From the NCBI RefSeq assembly GCF_016892625.1, contig NZ_JAFEMW010000001.1, positions 1,116,001 through 1,180,000 of the forward strand: a DNA stretch of 64,000 bases, in the 5' to 3' direction. The position numbers were made by a program, and so were the translations under genes. Positions 8,516 through 16,122 of this stretch are shown here, piece by piece. Origin of the DNA: Brevibacterium sp. RIT 803. GTDB taxonomy: Bacteria; Actinomycetota; Actinomycetes; Actinomycetales; Brevibacteriaceae. The notes beneath the pieces are model-generated. The model was not told where the DNA came from, did no database searches, and saw only the letters and a program-made list of their open reading frames with translations. Each line of letters begins with the position of its first letter. Within the stretch, counting starts at the first letter, position 1.

Positions 8516-9667
8516 TCATCCGATACCCGACATCAGCTGCGCCGACCACAGTCCGAGGAAGGTTCCGGAAAACGTTCCGATGAGTGCGAAGAGCACGCCC
8601 ACCGGCACCAGCTGACGGTTGAAAGCACCCGCGACCACCGGCGCCGAGGCGATTCCTCCGATGTTCGCGGTGCTGGCCACGGCAATGCTGAACAGCTCGG
8701 TCTTCGTCAGCTTCGCATAGACGAGCATGATGATGATGTGGACGAGGAGCACGATCACGCCGGCGACCAGATAGATCGGGGCTTCGGCCAGCGAGGTGAA
8801 GTCGGATCCGGAGGCGATGATGCCGATGATGAGGTAGAGCATTATGGTCGCAAGCTGATTCGAACCCGCGGCCCGCCCCCACCGAGTCGACCCGATGAAG
8901 AGGCCAAGGATACTCACGATGAGGATCGTCCAGGCCGAGGCATTGATCACCGTGCCCACTTCCGGAAGCATAACGCCGGCCTTGGCCGCCAAGGCGGAGA
9001 CCAGCAGGGAGAAACCCAGCAGACCGAAGATCGAGGACAGGGTCATCGGCTTCTCCTCCTCGTCGGTCACCCGATCGGCGAAGTCGAACTTCGAGGTGTC
9101 TGCCTTCGTCCATCTGTTGAACTTATCGGAGACGGCGACCGAAGAGAAGATGAGGAGCAGCCAGAAGGAGTAGAGGACGGTGTCGACGATGAGCACATAG
9201 CCGAAGATGGCCTCCGGAGCCTCAAGAATATTCTGAACGGCGACCATATTCGCCGAACCGCCGGTCCATGACGCATTGAGCGCACCGAGTGCCTTCCATG
9301 ATTCGGGAGCCACAGCCGAATGCACGATCAGGTAGGCGACGATGAAGCCGATCATGATGCTCGCAGCCGTCACCACGAAGGTCAGCAGCAGTTTCGGTCC
9401 GAGCCGGATGATCTGGCGCACATCGCATTTGAAGAGCAGAAGCAGGATCATCGCCGGCAGCAGTGCGTCCTGCAACCCGTCGCCGACGCTGTCGATCGCG
9501 TCGTGGTCGAACATGCCGACGGTGTTGAGCAGGGCCGCCACGATATAGAGGAAGACGAACCCGGGGACATACTTGAATACTTTGAACTTCCCGCTGCGAT
9601 CGGCAACGACGAGAACCGCCGAAATCGCCAGCAGCAGGCTGATGAATAGAAAACCGTCCGTAATCAC
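8516..9667 (-). CDS. DUF819 family membrane protein (YjcL-like)
   Basis: This polytopic protein of 383 residues has about 10-11 hydrophobic helices. Typical family segments include FVFLYIVAALLNTVGMF, SWTGGSANMVAVQNIL and IASTANIGGIASAPVVAGAF (approximately). The Gly/Ser/Asn-rich helices suggest a transporter, but no DUF819 substrate is established to my knowledge. I place the start at GTG 9667 because AAGGAG sits eight bases upstream. Longer readings lack a ribosome site. Its place between a dipeptidase and a DUF3870 gene suggests transport of a peptide or amino-acid derivative. Confidence 0.82.
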   Translation of the reverse strand: MITDGFLFISLLLAISAVLVVADRSGKFKVFKYVPGFVFLYIVAALLNTVGMFDHDAIDSVGDGLQDALLPAMILLLLFKCDVRQIIRLGPKLLLTFVVTAASIMIGFIVAYLIVHSAVAPESWKALGALNASWTGGSANMVAVQNILEAPEAIFGYVLIVDTVLYSFWLLLIFSSVAVSDKFNRWTKADTSKFDFADRVTDEEEKPMTLSSIFGLLGFSLLVSALAAKAGVMLPEVGTVINASAWTILIVSILGLFIGSTRWGRAAGSNQLATIMLYLIIGIIASGSDFTSLAEAPIYLVAGVIVLLVHIIIMLVYAKLTKTELFSIAVASTANIGGIASAPVVAGAFNRQLVPVGVLFALIGTFSGTFLGLWSAQLMSGIG

Positions 9668-9820
9668 AAACGACACTCCTTCAGGTGGATTGGACCGCGT
9701 CGGACTGCCCTCGGTCCATTCCACGAGGTGCAGGCGCAGTGCGCGGTGAAGCCATGTGCGGTTGTCGATTGGATCCGGTCCGGTGGGGACCCAGGCAATC
9801 TTGGTGGTCGAGGAGTCGTC

Positions 9821-10135
9821 TCAGCTAGAGGTTGGGAGCTCGTGGTACTTCTTCGCGGCGTTGTTCACCGCGACGATGAGTGCCTTCTGGGAGGACCCGT
9901 GATACCTGGCTGTGATCGAATCCGTGAGTCGACCGGTGTCCCTGATGTCTGCGTCGATGAACAGGCTCCTGATGAACTTCCTTGTCAGGGCCAACGTCGC
10001 CGAGCAGTCGACATCGAGGACTCGATGTGTCTCCGCCTCGATCTCGAAGGCGATGTAGAACAATCCGTACTGTGCCATGATCGGGTTGTTCGACGGTGCT
10101 TTCGCTTCGCCTGTGAGGTAGATCGAGGAGGTCAT
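9821..10135 (-). CDS. DUF3870 domain protein
   Basis: This is a 104-residue cytosolic protein. The family signature is clear: IYLTGEAKAPSNNPIMAQYG near the start, then DVDCSATLALTRKFIRSLF, then RYHGSSQKALIVAVNNAAKKY at the end. No catalytic mechanism is known to me for DUF3870. The conserved Cys-Ser-Ala and the small size fit an enzyme subunit or a ligand-binding protein. It lies between the serine-hydrolase gene and the DUF819 gene on the same strand, so it is probably part of the peptide-catabolic group. Confidence 0.85.
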   Translation of the reverse strand: MTSSIYLTGEAKAPSNNPIMAQYGLFYIAFEIEAETHRVLDVDCSATLALTRKFIRSLFIDADIRDTGRLTDSITARYHGSSQKALIVAVNNAAKKYHELPTSS

Positions 10136-10216
10136 AGGACATCAACGATACTCGAGGAACGGCGTGTGAGCGTGCGTATTCTCGAGCCGACTGAATGCTC
10201 ATCGATGTCCGGTTTC

Positions 10217-11104
10217 TCAGAGGAATCGGTGAATCGCCTCCCCCGCTTCGCGCATGATGGGCATGACGTCGACGACCCGGTCCGTGCCCTTCTCCCAGTT
10301 CGCGAACACGGCGTAGGCGACCCGCCGGGTCGGTGTCATGGCGATCCCGGAGTCGGCGCGGATCGTCCCGTTCGTGCCGGTCTTGTTCCAGACCCACACG
10401 TCGCGCTGATAGTTGTAGTGGGCCAGAGGATCGAGATCGAACGCCGAGGCGACCATCGAGGTGTCCGCGCCGGCTCCCAGCCAGCGACGGTAGATCTCGT
10501 TCGTCGACTCGTCCCAGAATTCGTCCTCTGCATGACGGGCCATGAAGTCGCTGAGCTCGGCCGCAGTGCCCGTCGACAGTGTTCGCGGCGCCTTGGCCGG
10601 TCGGGGCCAGCGGAGGAAATCATGGAGGCCTGAGTTCCGGTATCCCAGATCCTCGACCTGGCGGGCGACGTTGTCGAGGCCGATGCGACGGATGAGGACG
10701 TTGGTCGCGAAGTTGTCGCTGAAGGCTCCGACGAGCACAGCCACGTCATAGACGCTCAGATCGTCCTGTTCCATGAGGTACCAGATGCCGGACTCGTCGA
10801 CTCGCTCCGAGGGACGCCTGGACAACCGCTCCTGCAGATTGAGATGGCCGTTGACGTGCATCTGCAAGGCCGTGTGCAGGAGGAACACCTTGCCCATGCT
10901 GGCGGTGTCGAGTTCATCGTTCTCATTGTGGGCGAATACGCGTTCGCCGCTGTCGGTGTCGAAGGCCAGGGCGCTGAAGCGCACCCCCGGCAGCCGGTCG
11001 AAGCCCACGCTGCCCATGTTCGACGGTGTCCCTTGGTGCCACGGTGTCCCTTGGTTCATGCTCTCACTCTTCACGTTCATGTCATCTGTCACCTCATCTG
11101 TCAT
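10217..11104 (-). CDS. Class A beta-lactamase-fold serine hydrolase
   Basis: The 295-residue protein has the three penicillin-recognising motifs: SMGK (nucleophile Ser69 and Lys72), SDN at 129-131, and KTG at 241-243. I find no Glu-x-x-Leu-Asn omega-loop signature of true class A lactamases. There is also no signal peptide, so it is probably a cytosolic peptidase or amidase rather than a resistance enzyme. The N-terminus contains an odd near-duplication around GTPWHQGTP. ATG 11104 has GAGG ten bases upstream. The gene follows the LD-carboxypeptidase gene by 12 bases, so the two are very likely translated from one message. Function on murein-like or D-amino-acid peptides is inferred from context. 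Confidence 0.82.
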   Translation of the reverse strand: MTDEVTDDMNVKSESMNQGTPWHQGTPSNMGSVGFDRLPGVRFSALAFDTDSGERVFAHNENDELDTASMGKVFLLHTALQMHVNGHLNLQERLSRRPSERVDESGIWYLMEQDDLSVYDVAVLVGAFSDNFATNVLIRRIGLDNVARQVEDLGYRNSGLHDFLRWPRPAKAPRTLSTGTAAELSDFMARHAEDEFWDESTNEIYRRWLGAGADTSMVASAFDLDPLAHYNYQRDVWVWNKTGTNGTIRADSGIAMTPTRRVAYAVFANWEKGTDRVVDVMPIMREAGEAIHRFL

Positions 11105-11116
11105 CGTGCGATTTCC

Positions 11117-12292
11117 TCATCTCCATCGACAGCTGCAAGCACCACGGGCCGCCCATGCCTCGTCGACCCACATTTGTGGTCTGCCCCGGGCCGGAGCCTC
11201 GAGCGTGACGGATACTCCCAGTGGAGTGCTCGGAGCATCGGGGTCATGCCCGAAGCCCATCTCGCTCACGATCGGTATGCCCGCCTCGCCCAGATAGTCC
11301 ATGATCAGGGCCTCGACCTCGTCGACCTCCGCACAGTCCTGCCAGGAGCCCAACACCACTGCGTCGGCCGAGTCGAACCAGCCGCCGCGAACGAGCTGCA
11401 CCAGCAGATTGTCGAGTCGGTAGAGCTCCTCCTCAACATCCTCGAGCATGAGGATCGAAGGCCCACTGCGTTCACGCAGCGCACGCACCCCTGCCAACTC
11501 CGGACTTCCCATCCCGGCCGCGACCAGACTGAGGTTTCCCCCGCCGAGGCGGCCCCTCGCCGTCCCCGGAACCAAGGTTCGCGCCCGGCTCAGCGGGCGA
11601 GGGGACGCCGAGCTCGCGTCGATCGGCGCCGTCCTCTCGCCTGCCTGCGGTTGCCCCGCAGGGAACCCGAGTTCGCGGCCACCCCAGGGTTCAAACAGCC
11701 AGGCAGCCACCTCGGCGGGGACGACCGTGGAGTTCTTGAACGGATCGTTTCCGACCATCGGACAGAACAGCGTCGCCACCGACATGTGATGGTCCCAGGC
11801 CTGATGCAGCGCTGTGATGTCCGAAGAGCCGGTCAGCAGCTTGGGGCGGCCGTCGGGTCGCAGGGCATGCTTGCGCATGAGGGCAAAGTCGATGCCGTCG
11901 AGCAGACGCATCGCTCCGAATCCGCCACGCAGTGCAATGACCGCTGCGGCGTCCGGATCGCACCATGCCTCGACGAGGTCAGTTCGGCGCTGTTCGTCTG
12001 TTCCCGCCAGGTACTTCACGCGTGGGTGACGAGCGCGGACGTTGTCACCGACGACCACACGCAGCCCCCAGGATTCGAGCTGGGCGATCGCCCGCAGCAG
12101 CGACTCTTCGTCTGTGGGTCCCGACGGTGCGATGAGACGGACGGTGTCGCCGTCCTGCAGCGGAGCGGTGTCGAGGTACGGGCTGACGCTCGCCTGCGCC
12201 AGCCCACTGCTACCTTGCGCCGGGCCGCTGGCTGCCGACGCGGGCGGACGCGAGACAGAACTTGAGGTTGAGCTAGGGCTAGGGCTATTCAT
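11117..12292 (-). CDS. LD-carboxypeptidase, peptidase family S66 (LdcA/MccF-like)
   Basis: This is a 391-residue S66 serine peptidase. After a Ser/Ala-rich tail of about 40 residues comes VRLIAPSGP. The nucleophile elbow TGSSDITAL follows, with Ser157. Later come LMLEDVEEELYRLDN with the catalytic Glu, and GFGHDPDAPSTPLGV with the catalytic His. The family removes the terminal D-Ala from murein tetrapeptides, or cleaves microcin-C-like conjugates. No signal peptide is present, so substrates must be imported. ATG 12292 lies inside the end of the ABC ATPase gene (8-base overlap), directly tying it to the dipeptide importer. This supports a role in murein-peptide recycling. Confidence 0.9.
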   Translation of the reverse strand: MNSPSPSSTSSSVSRPPASAASGPAQGSSGLAQASVSPYLDTAPLQDGDTVRLIAPSGPTDEESLLRAIAQLESWGLRVVVGDNVRARHPRVKYLAGTDEQRRTDLVEAWCDPDAAAVIALRGGFGAMRLLDGIDFALMRKHALRPDGRPKLLTGSSDITALHQAWDHHMSVATLFCPMVGNDPFKNSTVVPAEVAAWLFEPWGGRELGFPAGQPQAGERTAPIDASSASPRPLSRARTLVPGTARGRLGGGNLSLVAAGMGSPELAGVRALRERSGPSILMLEDVEEELYRLDNLLVQLVRGGWFDSADAVVLGSWQDCAEVDEVEALIMDYLGEAGIPIVSEMGFGHDPDAPSTPLGVSVTLEAPARGRPQMWVDEAWAARGACSCRWR

Positions 12293-13940
12293 GCGTGACC
12301 AGACTCTGACTTCCCAATCGGGGAACTGCGGCGAGGAGTTCCTGCGTGTATGCGTGCTGCGGGTTCGCCAGCACGGTGTCAACAGCGCCGTACTCGACGA
12401 TCTCGCCCTTCTTCATCACGGCCACGGTATCGGCGATGTTCCACGCCAGACCGAGGTCGTGGGTGATGATCAGGGCGCTCATCCCCAGGTTCTTCTTCAG
12501 CGCCAGGAACAGGGAGAGGATCTCCCCGCGCACGGAGGCATCGAGGGAGGCGACGGGTTCATCGGCGATGAGCACCTGCGGGTCGAGGGCGAGCGCTCCG
12601 GCGATGACGACCCTCTGCCGCTGTCCACCGGAGAGCTCCTGCGGAATCGACTCCAGGTAGTCGGCCGCGGGAGTCAGCTCGGCGGCTTCCAGCGCCCCGA
12701 TGACGCGCGCGTATTCGTCGTCGGTGAGCTTCTGCACGCGCAGGCCTTCGACGACGGCCTCATAGACGCTGCGCTTCGGGTTGAGCGAGCCCGAGGGGTC
12801 CTGGAGGATCATCTGCACCTGTCGACGGAAGGTCCGCAGCGCCTTCGCCTTCTTCGGCAGGGCTTTGCCAGCGAACTCCATCTGCGAGCCCGAATCCACC
12901 TCCTGCAGACCGAGCAGAGACCTGGCCAGGGTCGTCTTGCCTGACCCGGACTGGCCGACGACGGCGAGGATCTCGGCCTTGTGCAACGCCAGATCGACGT
13001 CGCGCACGGCCCGTTCCCTGCCCTGGCGGGTGTCGAAGGAGACGTTGAGGTTCTTGGCCTCGAGGACCACCTCGTCGGTCATCGTGAACGGTTCGGCCCG
13101 GCGCACCTCGGCGGGCTTGAGGGTTCGGGGATTCATCCGCGACTCCACGTCGCCGATCTGCGGGAACGCACCGGCCAGCTGCTTCGTATACTCCTCCTGC
13201 GGCGACAGGCACACCTGGTCGCTGGGACCGTACTCGACAAGCCTGCCATAGCGCATGATCGCGAGATTCTCACACACTGCGGAGAGCACGGCGAGGTCGT
13301 GGCTGATCATGAGCAGCGAGATCCCGCGTTCGGCCACCAGCTTCGCCAGGCCCACGAGAATCTGCTTCTGCACGATGACGTCGAGGGCGGTGGTCGGTTC
13401 GTCGGCGATGATGATGTCCGGTTCACAGGCCAGGGCCATGGCGATCATGATCCGCTGCTTCTGCCCACCGGAGAGCTCATGCGGATACGCCACGGCCTTG
13501 CTCGGATCGAGGTCGACCTCCTCGAGGAGTTCGAACATCCGGTCTCGCCGTCTTGCCGGCGTCGTCCAGGTGCCCTTCGCATGGTGTTCGAGGGCCTCGA
13601 TGATCTGTCCGCCCACCTCGCGCACGGGGTTGAGCGAGTGCAAGGCGCCTTGGAAGACGATCGAGGCCTGCGCCCAGCGCACCGCCCGGATCTCACCGAA
13701 GCTGAGATCCTTGATGTCCTTTCCGCCGAGGCTGACCTGCCCGTCGATCTGCGCGGACTTGGGCAGCAGGCGCAGGACCGACATGATCAACGTGGACTTG
13801 CCCGAGCCGGACTCCCCGGCGATGCCGAGAGTGGCCCCGGTGGGCAAGTCGAGGCTGATGTCGCTGACGGCGGTGACGTCGCCGCGGGCCGAAGCCGAAC
13901 GATAGGTGATCGAGACCTTGTCAAAGCTGAGGTCGGTCAT
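12285..13940 (-). CDS. Dipeptide/oligopeptide ABC importer, duplicated ATPase (DppD-DppF fusion)
   Basis: The protein has 551 residues and two complete ABC domains. Domain 1 has Walker A GESGSGKST, signature LSGGQKQR and Walker B IIIADEPTTALD. Domain 2 has GQSGSGKTT, LSGGQRQR and VLIADEPVASLD. Each half ends with the peptide-importer helix expected in DppD/DppF proteins. The fused form replaces two separate ATPases and is common in actinobacteria. The start at ATG 13940 overlaps the permease stop by one base (TGATG). It drives uptake together with the two permeases and binding protein encoded upstream. Confidence 0.95.
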   Translation of the reverse strand: MTDLSFDKVSITYRSASARGDVTAVSDISLDLPTGATLGIAGESGSGKSTLIMSVLRLLPKSAQIDGQVSLGGKDIKDLSFGEIRAVRWAQASIVFQGALHSLNPVREVGGQIIEALEHHAKGTWTTPARRRDRMFELLEEVDLDPSKAVAYPHELSGGQKQRIMIAMALACEPDIIIADEPTTALDVIVQKQILVGLAKLVAERGISLLMISHDLAVLSAVCENLAIMRYGRLVEYGPSDQVCLSPQEEYTKQLAGAFPQIGDVESRMNPRTLKPAEVRRAEPFTMTDEVVLEAKNLNVSFDTRQGRERAVRDVDLALHKAEILAVVGQSGSGKTTLARSLLGLQEVDSGSQMEFAGKALPKKAKALRTFRRQVQMILQDPSGSLNPKRSVYEAVVEGLRVQKLTDDEYARVIGALEAAELTPAADYLESIPQELSGGQRQRVVIAGALALDPQVLIADEPVASLDASVRGEILSLFLALKKNLGMSALIITHDLGLAWNIADTVAVMKKGEIVEYGAVDTVLANPQHAYTQELLAAVPRLGSQSLVTHE

Positions 13941-14911
13941 CAGCGGCTCCTCAGGGCTGGGTTGATGATGGCTTCGAACGCGCGCCCGACCATCGTGAAG
14001 GCGAGCACCACGAGCAGGATCGCGATGCCAGGTGTGAGCACGTACCACCAGTAGCCCGAGGTCGCGGCGGAGATGTCCATCGAGTTCTTCAGAATCGTTC
14101 CCCACGACTCCTTGCTCGTGTCCCCCAGGCCCAGGAAGGACAGGGTCGATTCGGCGATGATCGCGCTGCCGACCGTCAGTGTCGTGTTCGCCAGCACCAG
14201 CGGCATCACCGCGGGCAGCATGTGCTTGAACAGGATGTGGCTATGCCCGGCGCCGAGGATGCGCGCCCTTTCGATGTAGAGCCGAGACTCAACGCTCAAG
14301 GTCTGGGAGCGCACGATGCGTGCCGTCGATGCCCAGGAGGTCAGCCCGATCGCGATGACGATTGTGAAGACGCCCCGTTCGAGGACCGAAGACAAGACGA
14401 TCGCCAGCAGCAGCGAAGGCAGGACGATGAAGAAGTCGATGATGCGCATGACGATTGCGCCGAAGAGTCCGGAGAAGTGTCCGGCCGCCAGACCCATCAC
14501 GGTGCCGATGACCATCGACATCACCGTGGCGGCGACGCCGACGAGGATGGACACTCGGGCGCCCCAGAGGATGCGGACCCAGAGTTCGCGGCCCAGATCG
14601 TCGGTTCCCAGCGGGTGGGCAAGGCTCGGCGGGGCGTAGCGGGGCACGTCGAGCTGCTTCGTCACATCGAGCATCGAGGCGGGGGCGATGAACGGGGCGA
14701 AGATCGCGATGAGGATGAAGAAGACGAGCACGATCGAACCGACCATCGCGGGGATGTCGGAGCGGAACAGGGACCAGTTCTTCTTGGCGTTGTTGAGTCG
14801 GCGTTCACGGACGAGCTTCGCGCCGTCGATGACGGGAGGCTGCGTCGCCGAGGAGGTGCGTGGGTTCGGTTCGGGGGCGTTCGCCTCGGCGGTGGTGTCG
14901 TTCTCAGGCAT
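13940..14911 (-). CDS. Peptide ABC importer permease, DppC type
   Basis: The protein has 323 residues. A hydrophilic N-terminus of about 45 residues precedes a first helix, MVGSIVLVFFILIAIFAPFI. Next comes the periplasmic segment HPLGTDDLGRELWVRILWGAR, diagnostic of DppC/OppC. Five further helices follow, with the cytoplasmic EAA-type loop around IERARILGAGHSHILFKH, which docks the ATPase. It pairs with the adjacent DppB-type permease. Start and stop overlap both neighbours by one base (TGATG), showing tight translational coupling across the operon. Confidence 0.94.
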   Translation of the reverse strand: MPENDTTAEANAPEPNPRTSSATQPPVIDGAKLVRERRLNNAKKNWSLFRSDIPAMVGSIVLVFFILIAIFAPFIAPASMLDVTKQLDVPRYAPPSLAHPLGTDDLGRELWVRILWGARVSILVGVAATVMSMVIGTVMGLAAGHFSGLFGAIVMRIIDFFIVLPSLLLAIVLSSVLERGVFTIVIAIGLTSWASTARIVRSQTLSVESRLYIERARILGAGHSHILFKHMLPAVMPLVLANTTLTVGSAIIAESTLSFLGLGDTSKESWGTILKNSMDISAATSGYWWYVLTPGIAILLVVLAFTMVGRAFEAIINPALRSR

Positions 14912-15990
14912 CAGGCCCTCCTGACTCGTGGATCCAGGAACCGGTAGACGATGTCGGCCGCCAGATTCATGACGATGATGATGGCCGAGAACACCACGAA
15001 GGTGCCCTGCAGCAGAGGCAGGTCCGGCCCGCTGATGGCTTCGAACGTCAGCTTGCCCAGGCCCGGCCAGGAGAATACGGCCTCGACGGTGACCGCACCG
15101 GCGATGAGTCCGCCGATGTGCATGAACACGACGGTGACCGTGGGCAGAAGAGCGTTGGGTACGGCGTGTTTCCTACGCACTTCGTCCTCGGTCAGGCCCT
15201 TGGCCCGAGCTGTGGTCAGGTAGTCCTCGCTCATCTCTTCGATGAGGGAGGCGCGCATGACCATGAGGAACTGTGCGTAGACGACGGCCACCATGGTGAT
15301 GACCGGCAGGATCAGGTGCTTGATGATGTCGACGATGCCGGCCAATGACCAGGGGTCCAGTCCGGGCGTGATCATGCCGCCGGTGGGCAGCCATTGCAGG
15401 GTGCCGCCGAAGATCATGAGGAGGATGAGACCCAGCCAGAAGGTGGGCACCGACCAGAACACGAGCGAGGTTGAGGAGGCGATCTTGTCGAAGAGCGAAT
15501 TGCGGCGCCAGGCCGAGAGCTGGCCCAGCCACAGGCCCAGTCCGATGGCGATGACGGCGGCCGTGGCCGTGAGCAGGAGCGTGGGTCCCAGGTACTCGCC
15601 GATGAGCGCGGCGACGGGTTTGCGGTAGACGTAGCTTTCGCCGAAGTCACCGGTGAAGATGCCGACCAGGTAGTCCCAGAATTGGACGATGACCGGCTTG
15701 TCGAGACCGTACTGGCTACGCAGCTCGGCGATCTGTGCCGGGCTCATCGGGCGTTCCTTGGCGATCTTGAGGACCGGGTCGCCGGGCAGCATACGGAAGG
15801 CGAAGAAGCCGAGGACGATGACAAGGATCATCGAGGTCAGTGCGCCGCCGAGCTTGCGCAGGAGATAGCTGACGAACGAAGCGCCCTTCGGCGGTTCGTC
15901 CATGTCGCGGCCGGGACCTCCGGAGATGCCGGAGCCTCCTGGGTCGGGGCCGCCCGCAGGGGTGGGGAGATCGTGCGTCGGTGTTGTCAC
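14911..15990 (-). CDS. Peptide ABC importer permease, DppB type
   Basis: The protein has 359 residues. A Pro/Gly-rich N-terminal tail leads to FVSYLLRKLGGALTSMILVIV, then FFAFRMLPGDPV, the DppB/OppB hallmark. The EAA loop is seen at DYLTTARAKGLTEDEVRRKH, and the last helix ends with LDPRVRR. I place the start at GTG 15990, which has AGGAG seven bases upstream. A longer reading from further upstream has no ribosome site. It forms the transmembrane channel with the downstream DppC-type permease. A strong hairpin separates it from the binding-protein gene. Confidence 0.93.
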   Translation of the reverse strand: MTTPTHDLPTPAGGPDPGGSGISGGPGRDMDEPPKGASFVSYLLRKLGGALTSMILVIVLGFFAFRMLPGDPVLKIAKERPMSPAQIAELRSQYGLDKPVIVQFWDYLVGIFTGDFGESYVYRKPVAALIGEYLGPTLLLTATAAVIAIGLGLWLGQLSAWRRNSLFDKIASSTSLVFWSVPTFWLGLILLMIFGGTLQWLPTGGMITPGLDPWSLAGIVDIIKHLILPVITMVAVVYAQFLMVMRASLIEEMSEDYLTTARAKGLTEDEVRRKHAVPNALLPTVTVVFMHIGGLIAGAVTVEAVFSWPGLGKLTFEAISGPDLPLLQGTFVVFSAIIIVMNLAADIVYRFLDPRVRRA

Positions 15991-16062
15991 TGGGAAACTC
16001 CTGGTCTCACTGAGGAAGCAGGTGGTGCAGGGAACATCGTCGGGTGGGTTGGGATGACGGGG

Positions 16063-16108
16063 ACCATCGTCGGCGAGCGCCATGGGTACGACACTCGCCG
16101 ACGATGGT
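16063..16108 (-). terminator. 15-bp stem hairpin between binding-protein and permease genes (attenuator)
   Basis: A perfect 15-bp inverted repeat (ACCATCGTCGGCGAG with its complement) encloses a 16-base loop. It lies 15 bases after the binding-protein stop codon and 73 bases before the permease start. No clear T-run follows. It probably acts as a partial terminator or RNA-stabilising element that keeps the binding protein more abundant than the membrane parts, as in many ABC operons. Confidence 0.65.
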
Positions 16109-16122
16109 TGTCGGTGCTGGGA

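Noticed and set aside
10217-11104. Antibiotic-resistance beta-lactamase
   Set aside because: SxxK, SDN and KTG are present, but no signal peptide and no omega-loop Glu motif are visible, and it is tied to a peptidase operon.
10844-12265. 473-codon plus-strand frame
   Set aside because: It is antisense to LD-carboxypeptidase and serine hydrolase, both with catalytic motifs.
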